Part shown: positions 24,801 through 36,137 of the stretch, piece after piece | Position numbering within the stretch: position 1 is the first letter of the stretch | How the letters are laid out: every line of letters starts with the position of its first letter | DNA from: Rhyacophila brunnea | Lineage: Eukaryota; Arthropoda; Insecta; Trichoptera; Rhyacophilidae | Assembly (NCBI GenBank): GCA_022495005.1 | Contig: JAGYXB010001943.1 | Location: 1,054,001-1,118,000, forward strand | Reading direction: 5' to 3' | DNA: 64,000 nt | The notes under the pieces: model-generated | Databases searched by the model: none | The model's input: only the letters and a program-made list of their open reading frames with translations | What the model was told of the DNA's origin: nothing | Position numbers and translations under genes: made by a program

Positions 24801-26185
24801 TGTTTTCTATAAATCGCACAATGCATTCTCTTCGTTAGAAAACACCGATAAAAAATAACCAAAGCATAAAAAATCTGGCAACATTAGATACTACTCGTAT
24901 TATTGTCGTAAAATGTAATTTTAATTCTTTCTCATAAATCTCGCAATGCCACTCCGCCGTATATAGGTACTGCGTAATGACCGCTGATCATTTCAATAGG
25001 CACACCGTGGGCTATGAGTTGGGATTTCATTTCGAGGGAATAGTGTGATAAATGATAACAAGCGATTCTTATACGGTCGAGATCCCACGGAACGTATTTT
25101 TTTTTTACAGAGATTTAACTATGTATTAAAATAAAAATCATATATTAAAGATCGATTTTGCAAGGTTATCCACAAGGGCTCCCGGCTCTGGTAACAAAAA
25201 CGGCTGTCTCCTTTTTCGCAATATGTTGGTGAGTCATTAAAAATGTCTTAATTACATCTTTCTTAAAGGTATAATTTTTGGAAAAGGTATTTTGAAATAT
25301 TGTTTGTATATTAATAATATAAAACATGTTATAATACTTTTTTCAGAAATTATACCTATAAGCAAGATATAAGACATTTTTAATGACTTGTCAATATATT
25401 GCGAAAATGGTGACTGCCGTTTTTGTTTCCACAGCCCTCGCATGTATTTTAAAATATAAAAAGGAGCATATGAATGTAACGTTTTTCTTCGCCTCCGAGA
25501 AAAAAATGGCGAGGCTTACACTTACACAAATCACAAGTTTTACCATCCAAAGTAATGACAGTTGTCATCCAACTGAAAGTGAAAAATGGCGTTACGTTGC
25601 CTGCTCGCATACTAAATTTCGGGGTTCACATACACTGTTTAGTCAGACGTTACGAAACAGCGCAATATATCAATTTAGAAAAAAAAATGTCAAATTAATT
25701 ATTCCAAACGCAATATTACACCGCATCACATTCCGTAACGATGTATTATCGAGTTGGTAACAATGGTAATGTGATTAAATTGATCCTAGATTCGCCTCTG
25801 ACAGTTGACAACCTGCAGAGGCTAGTATAGTAGCATCGTCATTGGTCTGCGGTAATTTTTGGCCGATAGAGCGAATCGGCCAATACCTAATAGTTCGACT
25901 ACAATACAATTTATATCGACTTGACACGAAACTAAATTCATTTTCGAAACGCGATAATATTCCAAAAAACAATAAAAACCTCTCAACTGTTAAGATATTT
26001 TTATTTCACCAATAATAAATAATTTGTTGCAATAAAACTCGTACATAGACATTGCTGGCAACGATGGCTGATAATCAGTCTTCGGATAATAATTAATAAC
26101 GTTTTAGAAACTCGCGTAATAAGTTCGAAGAGAGTTCTTTGAAACAGCCTAGTTAAATTATTTATTATTTGTATTTTTAATTAAC
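24801..26185. other. Intronic sequence, no recognised feature
   Basis: A 125-codon open frame (25383-25760) has no recognisable domain. The AAAAATGGCG motif occurs more than once within it. It is probably repeat-derived, but no second copy is in the window. Confidence 0.4.
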
Positions 26186-26397
26186 TATTTCTTTTATTCA
26201 ACGAATAATTGACAAGATTTAAGAATGTACCATTCTAATTATTGAACATACATAATTTTTGAAAAACACTTCTGAGAAAATATATTAAGACCGATAGAAA
26301 AAATCTTTTTGAAAAAAGCAAGACACCCGTCAGGAATCGAACCTGCATCTCTTCGGTTTACGCCCCTAGCGCATTGTTCACTATGCTACAAGGTGTC
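26186..26397 (-). mobile_element. tRNA-derived SINE-B, fullest copy
   Basis: The minus strand begins with a 76-nt tRNA-like head (26322-26397). It has a 7-bp acceptor-like pairing (GACACCT with GGGTGTC), a GCAT/ATGC D-type stem and the B box AGGTTCGATTCCTG. No acceptable anticodon stem forms, so it is a pseudo-tRNA. A T-rich link with AAAAAGATTTTTTCT follows, then the body with CTCAGAAGTGTTTTTC and TTATTCGTTGAATAAAAGAA. Confidence 0.75.
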
Positions 26398-26405
26398 ATA
26401 CTTAT

Positions 26406-26443
26406 ACCATTGATATACTACAGTACTGTAGTATATCAATGGT
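26406..26443. repeat. 38-bp perfect palindrome
   Basis: ACCATTGATATACTACAG, then TA, then CTGTAGTATATCAATGGT: every base pairs across the centre AGTACT. It lies 8 bp from the 5' side of SINE-B. It can extrude as a cruciform or be transcribed as a loop-less hairpin. The origin is unknown. Confidence 0.95.
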
Positions 26444-26475
26444 TGTAACTTAGTCGAATTTGCTAATAATTTTTA

Positions 26476-26565
26476 TATATAACTATTTCTTTTATTCGAC
26501 GAATAATTCACAAGATTTAAATTTTAAAGTGTTTTTCAAAATTATGTAAGTATGTTAAATTTGTA
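26476..26565. mobile_element. SINE-B fragment, rearranged
   Basis: AACTATTTCTTTTATTCGAC, then GAATAATTCACAAGATTTAA repeats the minus-strand SINE-B tail. It is followed directly by AAAGTGTTTTTCAAAATTAT in the opposite orientation. Together with the copy at 26186 this makes a local inverted arrangement on either side of the palindrome. Confidence 0.55.
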
Positions 26566-27462
26566 TTGTTTAATAATTTATTATTTTAGAAGGACAATTG
26601 ATGAAAATAATGATGCATAAATGCGTCTGTATAAATTATAAATAACTTAAATACTCGTAGGATGTTTTAAAGAACACGTCTGTAAAATATTTCAAATGTG
26701 AGTTAGAAGAGTTCTGAATGCTTTAATATTTATAATAACAGCTTCAAGGGGTTTTAGGGTAAATAAGGGGACGGTTAACTAGTGAGTAATTATCATGTTT
26801 ATAATAAAAATTGTATTTAATAAACCATACATACAGAACACAAAATTACTTGAATAAATTATTGTCAATAAAATAATGTATCGGCAACTATTCTGTTGTG
26901 ATTGAACCGAATTTGATTTTGGAAACATAACATTCTTTTGGCACAATACGAGTATCAAATATAGTAGAAATATCGTTTGTCAATGTATTACTTTTGTACC
27001 ATAAGGAAAACAACATGTCAGTAATAAGTAATAACATAATTAAATATTATGACTTTAGGGTTAGTGGATGGTCGCATAAATACAGTATATATCTAGCCGT
27101 TATTTCCAAAGAAAGATAGTTTTTTTTATAATAATAACAATATTGTTTCTATTGGTTGTTTTTCCTTGAGAAAACTACTGACCATGACCTGAAAACCATT
27201 GTAAAGACGTACCTACATAAGAAAATCTTGGAAAAAACACGAAATATGCCTGAAAGTCTGAGAAAGAGCAATTGTAGAAGTTTTATTACCTATATCATAA
27301 TAATTAAGGTCAACTTCTTAAATTATAAATGATTCAAAAGTCTCCATGACTATTTCATCAGGGATTGAAAATGAAACCTAAAATAAGAAAAAATTAAAGT
27401 TGATGTTTATTCAGTAATACTGTAATTAATAAAAATAACATTATTATTGTCTTCTATTCCAG

Positions 27463-27666
27463 TGCGGAGAGTCAGTGCAAACCGGCGACATGTGCGTAGG
27501 GGCTGCTCGAGCTGGCCCCTCGGCGACGTGGCACCCCGCCTGCTTCCGTTGCGCCGTCTGCAGGGAACTCCTCGTTGACCTCGTCTACTTCTGGAGAGGA
27601 GGAAGAGCATACTGCGGGAGACACCACGCCGAAACTCTCAAGCCAAGATGCTCAGCCTGTGACGAG
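27463..27666 (+). CDS. pk: Prickle-family protein, LIM1 exon
   Basis: This internal exon of 68 codons is phase 0 at both ends, with acceptor CTTCTATTCCAG and donor GAG|GTAATT. It encodes nearly all of the first LIM domain: zinc ligands C1, H24, C27, C30, C33, C51 and H54 of this exon, with the first cysteine expected in the preceding exon. It then continues through KPRCSACDE, whose two cysteines open LIM2. The segments ASWHPACF-type (here [10 protein letters not shown]), [10 protein letters not shown] and [18 protein letters not shown] are diagnostic of Prickle/Espinas/Testin-class LIM1. Prickle is a cytoplasmic core planar cell polarity protein that acts with Van Gogh/Strabismus at proximal membranes and antagonises Dishevelled (known for the family). 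GC content is far above the introns. The choice of pk over its paralogue espinas is not settled by this exon. Confidence 0.96.
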
Positions 27667-27904
27667 GTAATTAGATTTATATTATATTTTACCATTATTA
27701 CTCACTTCCATTTGCGGCATATATTATCTACTAGTAGTAATTACAATTCAACTATCACACTACTGAATTGCGCCTCGTGGTCTGTTATATAATATAGTGT
27801 TGAAAAAAGAAATAAATAAAACCAATAAAAAAAAAGAAAATTATTCCTCATTAGAAACTGGAATGTAATATCCTGATGACTTTAAGATTCAGTGATCTGT
27901 ACTA

Positions 27905-29140
27905 ATGACAGTGGCAAGGGATAGAAGTAGGCTGTTAAGATTCGACATAAATGGTGCACACTAAACTTTGTCAGTCATATTTATTTATTTTCATTCAACT
28001 AATAATACAATTTACAGATGGTGCTGGTTAGTTTTTCAAATTCAATTAAACCCTCCCTAAACCAAATCATAATAGTTTAGGTATGCTATGGGCGATTCGA
28101 CAAAAATAGTGCATACTTTTCAGTCATACTTATTTATTTCCGTCGAATTTAGAATACATAATTTACAGGTGGAGGTGGTTAGTTTTTTAAAATTCATTAA
28201 CCTCTACCTAAGCTAAACCATGATCGTTAAAAAATATTCTTATATCTATAAAATAACTAAAATTATCTATGGTTTAATGGCATAATTTTAGATAGTTTAT
28301 AGATAAACGTACTGTATTTTTAGACGAATATCTACTACGGCTTGGATTAGGCATGGTTTGATTGAATTTTAAATACTAACAAACACTATTCTACATTCTA
28401 CACAGTGTAGTATTAGTTAAATGAAAACAAGTATGTACGCAGTGACGTCCCTAGACAAAATGCCGCCCCTAAGCAGCGCCCAAATACCGCCCCATTTTTA
28501 TCCAGTATTTTTTATCATCCTTTCATGACTCCAATATCTAAGAAATGTGTTGTATGGATCCATTACTAACAAAATATATACCACTAAATCTAATTTAAAT
28601 GCCATACCTACTTCAACAGACAATATTGCGTGTCCATGGTTTCAGATACATTTAAATATACACCTGACAACTTTCAAAACTCGCGAATGACTGGCAAACA
28701 TATTTGGATAAATTATTTAGGTCAGTATGTACATACCAACATACCTATAATTCAAATATAATTCGCAAATATGTACGTGTCATTGCCAGTCATCAACGAT
28801 GTGACGTTCAAGTACAACGGAAGTAAACTAGACATCGCGAACCCGATAAAAAAATCAGGCCTGTTAAACGTTTTATGTTAATTAATAAATTTTGTTTCCA
28901 ATCAGTGAGCTCAATCTTTTAATAGAAAGATATTTCCGTTATTACTAAGTTAAGATACCTATTTCTATATACACCTAATGATTCTCCTCAATTTGCCGCC
29001 CTTCGAGTAATTGCCGCCCCCAAGCGATGCTTAATCTGCCTACTCCCACGGGACGTCACTGTATGTACGGTTTAAATGACAAAGTTTAGTGTGCACTATT
29101 TATATCGGATCTTAACAGTCTACCTCCACTCTTTTCCATT
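27905..29140. mobile_element. Long foldback element hosting a hAT MITE
   Basis: The inverted ends GTAGGCTGTTAAGATTCGAC with ATAAATGGTGCACACTAAAC (left, about 27927-27970) pair with GTTTAGTGTGCACTATTTAT and TCTTAACAGTCTACC (right, about 29084-29123). The left part contains two diverged direct copies of about 150 bp (from 27940 and from 28090, each with CAGTCATA(C/T)TTATTTATTT and TTACAG(A/G)TGG). The element at 28440-29061 is inserted inside. Confidence 0.7.
28440..29061. mobile_element. hAT-like MITE family 2, complete copy
   Basis: Terminal inverted repeats CAGTGACGTCCC and GGGACGTCACTG are flanked by perfect 8-bp duplications TATGTACG at 28432-28439 and 29062-29069. Sub-terminal GCCGCCCC blocks occur at both ends. 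No transposase frame is present across its 622 bp. Confidence 0.92.
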
Positions 29141-30669
29141 AGGTAATGGTAACCATAAACACGCTATTAAGTCGATTTTTTATGAAGGTTCGATAATGTC
29201 ACCCATTCTCGAATAAGGATATCATTTACTGTTATCACTTATCAGTGACAGTATTATTATGGTGTATCTCACACATATATAATATATACATAAATTTTAT
29301 ATAATATTCTTAACGGTGGATGCTAAAAAAACTAAGTATGTGACAAAGATAGCGAGGTATGTACCTACATAGTTTGTTTCACACTCGATTTATTTTTTCT
29401 AATTACATAATTCTTTTGTGACTTTTGGATCGCCAATATCAATGAAATACTTAAATATAAAATTGCGTAGGCCCAACACGATTTGATAATTTAAATAATA
29501 CATTTATAGTAAAAATGAATGTCATTTTGATTTTTAAAAAAACTGGACAATAATTGATTCGATATTGTTTCTAATACATTTGGATCCATTTTAAGGCGGC
29601 CAACGGTGGCTTTATTCAAAATACCCGGCATAATAGCCGAAATGTTTCAATTTATATAATTATAAATTTAAATAAATTTATTTTGGTGGCTGTTCGGTGT
29701 TGCTATGCAATAAAAAATTGAATATATTATGCCGAAAAAATGGTTTGGCGACTTTGTGTCTACTTATTTCACTATCATCGAAAACTCTACTATTATAGAA
29801 TACAAATCCCACAAGGACGATCGATTGAGTAATTCTAAGGTTTTCTTATGGTTTTCTATCAAAGATTGGCTGCCAAATTTCAGGATGTATTCCCTCCCGC
29901 CTTGTGCCTGCTGACCAATATTTTTTCTTGCACGATAAATTGAAATGATATTTCTCAATGTGGAAAATGTGTCCTGTAATTATTCTTGATAACTAACTAT
30001 CAAGGAGGTTTTTTTTACCACCCCTTCATTACTAGAGTGACGCAATTGGGTCAGGATATCTTTGAAGTCTATCGATTGTTCTACTGGCATTATAATATTA
30101 TAGCAGCTCGCCAACGACCAAAGATTGCCTAGAAACCAAACTGAGGTGCAGATTACAAACATAATTATTTTAAAGGACTCTTATCTTCCATCTGGTTATG
30201 ATCTCTACGGTAGTGTTGCAACCTAGGGGCGGCAGGTTATATAAAAGTATGGTGAAGCAGGCAAGTATTGGGAAAAAGTATGGTGAGGCAGGCTGGTAAT
30301 CAATTTGCGGCAAGATTTCCACATTAACATTATATCATTTATGATACGTTATAATGTGCAAAGTAAATCCTCCGTGATGACCGGCATTTTTTTTATCGGG
30401 TCGCTATTTCTCGTAAGTTGTCGGCTATTGTTGGCCTGCTACATTCAGTTGTATGAGAAAGCCGATTGCTTGCCCCTCTTTATATTTAATACCTCTATGG
30501 TTGCAACAATATTTAAATAGATAAGAGCTGCTGATATATTCAAATTTAAAATCAAAATCATGTTTTTTACATTGGTACTTATATAACTTTACAAATTAAG
30601 ACGTTCACAACATGTCATTTAAAAAACTAATTAAAACAGTATAAAGAGTTAATAGATACCAAAAATTAT
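29141..30669. other. Intronic sequence, nothing recognised
   Basis: AT-rich with several stops in every frame. The bases 30228-30300 contain two near copies of AAGTATGGTGA(A/G)GCAGGC about 40 bp apart. No exon or known repeat family is seen. Confidence 0.5.
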
Positions 30670-30860
30670 AAAGTACATACATGGAAGTACACCGAACGAA
30701 CTAAGTGGACCCTATTTTAAGAATTTATAAAACCATTCCCACCTTTACTCATCCTCACGTAGATGGAATATATCCGAAAAGATTTGGTTAAACAGAGTTA
30801 TTGCCCTCCCAATCGGCATCATCAATGAAAAGTTATTTCTGCACCTTGAGAGAATAAACT
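30670..30860. repeat. Dispersed repeat family G, copy 1
   Basis: TACACCGAACGAACTAAGT, TAATTTATAAAAC-type sequence, GTTATTGCCCTCCCAATCGG and TTGAGAGAATAAAC match 60341-60530 in the same order. The hAT family 1 element at 30861 is inserted at its right edge (AATAAACT). Confidence 0.65.
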
Positions 30861-31124
30861 AGGGCTCAAAATGGGCCGGAGCGCACCGGAGCGCACCGGA
30901 GCGCCGTTCCGGTTCGTAAAATCTCCAAAATTATCGCTCCGTCTCGTGGAAAAAAATATTTGACCGTTTACGTAGGCCCGCACGTAGATAGCGAGCGTAG
31001 ATGAGCCATATAACAAAAAATCAAACACAAATTTTTTTAGAAAATACACATAAAATTAGATAACTATGATAATATTTTCGTAAATTTATAGAGCGCTCCG
31101 TAAAATGTTCCATTTCGAGCGCTG
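30861..31124 (+). mobile_element. hAT-like MITE, family 1, copy 2
   Basis: The left end AGGGCTCAAAATGG (terminal C lost) and right end CCATTTCGAGCGCTG are flanked by the perfect 8-bp duplication AATAAACT (30853-30860 and 31125-31132). The left arm has three tandem CCGGAGCGC units. It is non-coding. Confidence 0.9.
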
Positions 31125-31132
31125 AATAAACT

Positions 31133-32973
31133 CATACTCAAAACGATTTATAAGATAGTTTTCAGGGACACACAGGTCAATACTACTAAGAATGGCATGG
31201 TTCTTATTTATACACCGTGTTTAAGTCGGAAAAATACGTGGCCAACTAAATATATATAATATCGTCTAGCGTTTAAACTGGAGTATGTAAGCATACCTAA
31301 GAGAAAGCGAGTTGGATAAAGCCACGGATAGTATCCATAATAACATCAAGTAAAGTAGTTTTAAAAAAAACTTTTTAACTCTTGAATATTATAATATTAA
31401 GTTATCTTGACCGCTCTTGCAACTGCGGAATCGTCAATTAATAAGAACAATTTTTCGACATTAATATTATTGTCTCGATTATTATCAATAATTTACGGTG
31501 CCCATGCAAGAGATGCGCCTACACTTTTCCGTTCTACATTTCTGTAACTATAATGGCCGTACTATTAATTGTATTTTATATGTAATGTTACTATGATATT
31601 CTAACTTTTGGTTATTGTTCCTCCAGTCTGCAGGTTTGTTGCATACCATCCTCTAAATGTAAAATCCTGTGTACATCCCGGTAGTGGGTCTAGGACGATT
31701 TGGCAACGGACAACTGGACACCACGGAATTCGAAAATAAATAGACGTTATGTACTTATAGGTACTTTAAAAAAAATATTTAATATTATTATTTATATTTA
31801 AATGATTATATTATGATTTAATAGTTGGTGAGAATGTAAATATGCAGACGTAAATAATGATTTAATCGTGCATGTGTTTAAGTTCCAACGAAAAAAGAAT
31901 TTTTTATTTTATATAAAGCCTTAGGCATGGTAATTCTCAATCCGCGATAAAGAATACATTATGTTAATAGTAAAATGAATTGAAACTACTAAGTAGTAGA
32001 TAGAAACTGATTAAAATAACTCGTCTACGTTCTGTATACGTGTCTACGACAGTGCGGCGTCCAATTGTCCGGAGGCCAGTCGTCCCATTCCCCCCGGTAG
32101 TTACTTCACGTCTGGCAGTATTGAGTAGGCTGTGCTCTCGCGCTACCGCTCTAATAATAAGCATTGCACCAAGGTCTGAACAAAAACGATGCATGAGTGC
32201 GAGTGAGAAAGTATTCGGCACCTTTATAATCTCTGCGACATGCGCTAGAGTAAGATAAAAGGTCTACATATTTTTAAGTTGGTTTCCAAAAATATCGCCG
32301 GTAAATCGTGCTGAATCGCTTCACGTAGCGTGTTGTTCGTGTAGCTAAATTTGCTATTTTTTGTGTTAAACAAACATAAAGTCAGTGGTAAATATTTTTA
32401 GTTAATTAAGTAGGAAAGGTGGTTCTGCATGTTGTATTAAAATATGGTAGCCGTACTGATAAGCAAGAAGACGGTATTACGTTTCATAGGTAAGTTGATA
32501 CATGTTCGTGACAATTTATTTGTATATTATTATTTATTTTAATATCAGTGACCTAGTGTTTCTTTAAAATAACTTAAATTATGGATATATTTACCTAATT
32601 GGTTGCATTTTGACCGCTTAAAAATACTATATAACGTAAAAAAACAGAGAATTATATTTTAATTCTGAGCGTCTAGTGCGAGCACTTTGGGCGAGCACTA
32701 GCGAAATGGTCTATGGTCTCGAACATTTATAGGCGAATGCGTTCGCTCGCCCACAAACCAAACGCACGGCACGTAGCTTCATTTAGCAATGCAACGGGTG
32801 GCGTCTATATGTATCTATAGTCTATGCATTGCACCTAATTTATAAATTCATCTCCACTCCATTACAATTAAATATCAATTAAATTGTTGTACTTAAGATT
32901 TGCAGGATTTTATAGCCATTAAACTCCCATTTATGCAACGTCTTGCTTGCACTATAGATAAATACGACAATAC
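31133..32973. other. Intronic sequence with a weak start-plus-donor motif
   Basis: At 32444-32489 an ATG opens a 15-codon frame running directly into G|GTAAGT, preceded by roughly 200 bp of moderately mixed sequence that could be a 5' leader. At 32660-32770 imperfect inverted GGGCGAGC blocks lie. Neither is strong enough to call a gene. Confidence 0.3.
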
Positions 32974-33208
32974 CAGCGCTCGAAATGGAAAAGTTTACGA
33001 ACCGGAGCGCTCGACAGTTTTCTGAAGATATTTCCATAGTTATCAAATTTTATGGGTATTTCATAAAAATAAGTGTGTTAGATTTTCTATTTTTGGCCTA
33101 TCTGGTTCAAATGGTCAAATTATTTTTTCCACGAGACGGAGCGATAATTTTACCGATTTCACGAACAGGAACGGCGCTCCGGTGCGCTCCTGTCCATTTC
33201 GAGCCCTG
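32974..33208 (-). mobile_element. hAT-like MITE, family 1, copy 3
   Basis: CAGCGCTCGAAATGG to CCATTTCGAGCCCTG, flanked by perfect 8-bp GACAATAC duplications (32966-32973 and 33209-33216). The internal blocks TTTTTTCCACGAGACGGAGC and TTTCACGAACAGGAACGG run in reverse orientation to copy 2. This is the cleanest copy of the family. Confidence 0.93.
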
Positions 33209-33886
33209 GACAATACTAAATTCTCAGATTAATGACAAGAGATACTGACTATAATGAAATCAAAACTGTTTGCATTCCGAGATCGTCTCTATGTACTTAC
33301 CTAATAAAATTCTAGCCGTGCGTTTTTATAATAATATGCATCGTTATGTCCATGGCAAAATGGCGAGGCAAATTATTATTTTGTAAGGAGTTCGTTAGCT
33401 AAGCCTGCTGTAGGCGGAGGAGAGATGACATAATCACCATGACTCTTTTAAAGGTCGACTAACAAGCCTGATTTTGTCCATAGACAATAATTATTTACTG
33501 ATCACGTGAATTCAACATTTTTGTTCTTTTTTTAAATTACTAGTTTTACAATACTTCTCAAGGTATCTTAACAATCGCCGGATTTTTTTCAGTCGAGAAA
33601 CAAAATATTTTTTTTTTAAATCACTACAAGCCTACACATCTGGATATATAAAAGATAGATTCATCTATATTAGCAATGATAGTTAGTAGTTCGTACATTT
33701 CCCAATATTCAAGCAGTATTTATTCTAAAGACAAATCAATGGGATTGTGTTAACTATGAATATACCCACCAACCACCTTTCCGCTCTTCTTTCAGCTATG
33801 TCTACATTTGATCACTTCATCTTCCATTTCACTTCAACTTTTAAATTCTGGTTTCAACACCGAGTAGTTTTGTGCAAGCTTTAGGT

Positions 33887-33996
33887 CAGTGGTTTCTAAA
33901 TTTTATGTTACTACGCCCCAAAACAATGTATTTTTTACACGAAACAATAGAAGATTAAACGTTAAACTTTTCGCGCCCCCAATTTGGACACCGCTA
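33887..33996. mobile_element. Short hAT-like MITE
   Basis: The left end CAGTGGTTTCTAAATTTT and right end CAATTTGGACACCGCTA are imperfect inverted repeats. Flanking octamers CTTTAGGT and CTTTTGGT differ at one base. The ACGCCCC and GCGCCCCC blocks are typical of SPIN-like hAT ends. Length is only 110 bp. Confidence 0.75.
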
Positions 33997-34084
33997 CTTT
34001 TGGTTGAATGTTTTGAATGTATTGCGTCAACTGACTAGACTTGTAGGTAGGTACGTCAAATAGTTTTCAGATTTACACGGGAAG

Positions 34085-34245
34085 CAGTGTTGTCATCCTT
34101 TTATAATCCAGATTTTAATATAGAAATTTAAAATTTATTGTATTTTGAAAAAAAACTACAGAACATTTTTCGTTTTGAATCATACAAAATTATAGTATAA
34201 TTTACTATTATACATTTTCGCGCAATTATTCGGTTGGCAACACTG
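34085..34245. mobile_element. Small MITE with CAGTGTTG ends
   Basis: CAGTGTTGTCATCC at the left and GGTTGGCAACACTG at the right form a 14-bp inverted repeat with two mismatches around an AT-rich core. A related right end occurs at about 45310-45325. No target duplication is visible. Confidence 0.5.
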
Positions 34246-34326
34246 ATATATGTTGAACATAAATCCATCGCTGGCGTAGCTACATGCGCTAGCGTCTTCA
34301 TCACGAACATCACTTGTCGTGTGCAC

Positions 34327-34578
34327 TTGAGGTTGCCCTCGTAAAGGGTCTATATGAAATAACCAAAATTTTATAGGAGAGAGAAAACACACTTAAATAA
34401 ATAACAAGAATTTCAGTGATGTATGGTTGTATTTTTAATCATTGACATTCATTACCCTAAAAATCAAAGGTAGGTACTATAAATCACTGAAATTCTTGTT
34501 GTTTATATTGTTTTCCTTTCTCCTGTAAAAGTTAGTTTTTGCATATAGATAGACCCTTTTTCGAAGGGCACGTTCAAT
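34327..34578. mobile_element. Foldback MITE with arms over 100 bp
   Basis: The left arm (GCCCTCGTAAAGGGTCTATA, then TATAGGAGAGAGAAAAC and AACAAGAATTTCAGTGATG) pairs with the right arm (CACTGAAATTCTTGTTG, TTTTCCTTTCTCCTGTAAAA and AGACCCTTTTTCGAAGGGC). Only about 45 bp separates the innermost arms. It is non-coding and the target duplication is unclear. Confidence 0.8.
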
Positions 34579-34999
34579 TAGTATGCTACGCATAGACTGC
34601 TAGGCGTTCATCTAGCAAACGAAAAATGCACGAATGTAGACATTGCTTTAGGCGTTTTTCAGATTGTCCCCGGAAATGTCTCAATATCCAAAAATTCTTG
34701 ACCGTGAGACTAAAAACCTCTCTCATTTTGTACCTACGTAGGTATATCCTGTCGCGTTCAGTTATGTAAAATATTAATTGTGCACCTGTATGCACGTTCA
34801 TAATGAGCGCTAGGATTAATCGACTAGAGAAGAAAAACGAAGCACTGGACATTGTGGTTGAGTCTACTTGAGGCAGCCAAGGTCCACCATGTATTGCTAG
34901 AGAAGAATAAAAATAGGCATGACGTGTGTTTCTTCTATCATTTTATCACCCCCTCTGTATCACATTGCTTACAATTAATCAATGTGAAATACTCACAAT

Positions 35000-35570
35000 T
35001 AGAGTTGGGTTTCGGGAATTCTCGAGAGATTTTCGAGATTTTCCATCCCGAATCTCGAGAATTGAAATTTTTAACATTTTGGGAAATCCCGGATCTCGAG
35101 AATCTTTTCTCGGGTTTCGGGATATCTTTATATTCAAATATTAATTGAAAAAACGATTTTCTATATGAAAAAAGTGGACAGAAAACGAAAAAGGTTCAAA
35201 GACTGATCGGGGAATTTAACACAACTAAGCCAACGTCGACTCAAAATGAGCGCAACTTTTGCAACATCGGGGAATTTTGTGTCTCAAAAGCGTACGGGAT
35301 TGTCAGACACAGCGATTGACAGTCTGTGTTTTTTGAAATTCCATTTTAATAAGTAATGTTTTGAATTATTTTTGTTTTCTTACTTCTTTTGTCTGTCTTC
35401 TTACATAAATAAAAAAAAACAAATTATTTTAGAATTTGTCTGTTTTTACAATGATTTTAGGATTTTTACAGGTTTTTTAAATTTTCCGATATCTCGAGAA
35501 TTCTCGAGAATTCTTTTCTAGAAATCCCGAATTTCAAGATAGAGATTTTCTCGGGAAATACCCAACTCTA
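35000..35570. mobile_element. hAT-like element, CTCGAGAA-rich
   Basis: The inverted ends TAGAGTTGGGTTTCGGGAA and TCTCGGGAAATACCCAACTC plus TA lie between perfect 8-bp CTCACAAT duplications (34992-34999 and 35571-35578). Both ends are dense in TCTCGAGAA/TTCTCGAG motifs, probable transposase-binding repeats. The inner 300 bp has no transposase frame. Confidence 0.93.
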
Positions 35571-36137
35571 CTCACAATACGATCATTATCATAAGATTCA
35601 TAAGTCATTTTAATTGTTAATTTAACGACAACCTTTTTCGAAATGTTCCGAATCTTGAACAAACTGAGAAGATAATATTGTTACAAACTGTGTAAATTTA
35701 TATTTAAAATTTTAACCATTGTAGGATTCAAAGTTTAAGCCCATGACTTTTTAGTTATTATGTCAGATTTCTAGTTCAATGCTCTACCATACATATTACG
35801 AGATGCCCGACAATATTACACATATTTCACGTCATATTATAATTAATAAGATAATAATATTATGTTAATTCTATCGTGGTATTATCTACCTAAGGTCTTT
35901 AGTTAACCAACGTTGATATTGTTATAAAGTCTGTACTCGGTACTCGCCTCTAATTAGCGAGTCGTGTTTAAAGATGCTTGTGTTGTCTTCCTATCAGAAA
36001 TATTTTGCTTTGAGTTATTCAATTTGTAATTCCCACAAAATAATAGCATGAATCTCGTCTATAGATAAAGCGGTATTGCATAAACCTAATAGGGTGACCA
36101 TACATTGACTATATATACCTAATACAGAGATAATAAT

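Larger units (their letters stand above)
1..27462 (+). other. pk: Upstream intron of the prickle-family gene
   Basis: This stretch ends at a clear 3' splice site: a pyrimidine-rich run, then CTTCTATTCCAG immediately before the LIM1 exon at 27463. No PET-domain exon, which must precede LIM1 in this family, is visible in any open frame here, so the gene's 5' exons are inferred to lie left of the window unless a short exon was missed. The sequence is AT-rich and its recognisable content is mostly repeats listed separately. That all of it is one intron is inference; a nested or antisense gene is not excluded. Confidence 0.6.

Noticed and set aside
26322..26397. Possible functional tRNA gene on the minus strand
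   Set aside because: The acceptor and D-type stems pair, but there is no anticodon stem and the T stem has a mismatch. The unit continues into a SINE body repeated elsewhere.
1..27462. A PET-domain exon upstream of LIM1
   Set aside because: Looked for PET-like peptides in longer open frames and GC-rich patches and found none; a short split exon cannot be ruled out.
32040..32258. Overlapping 72- and 85-codon frames on opposite strands
   Set aside because: Composition-driven; the peptides are Arg/Ser/Val-rich without a domain, and there are no convincing splice sites.
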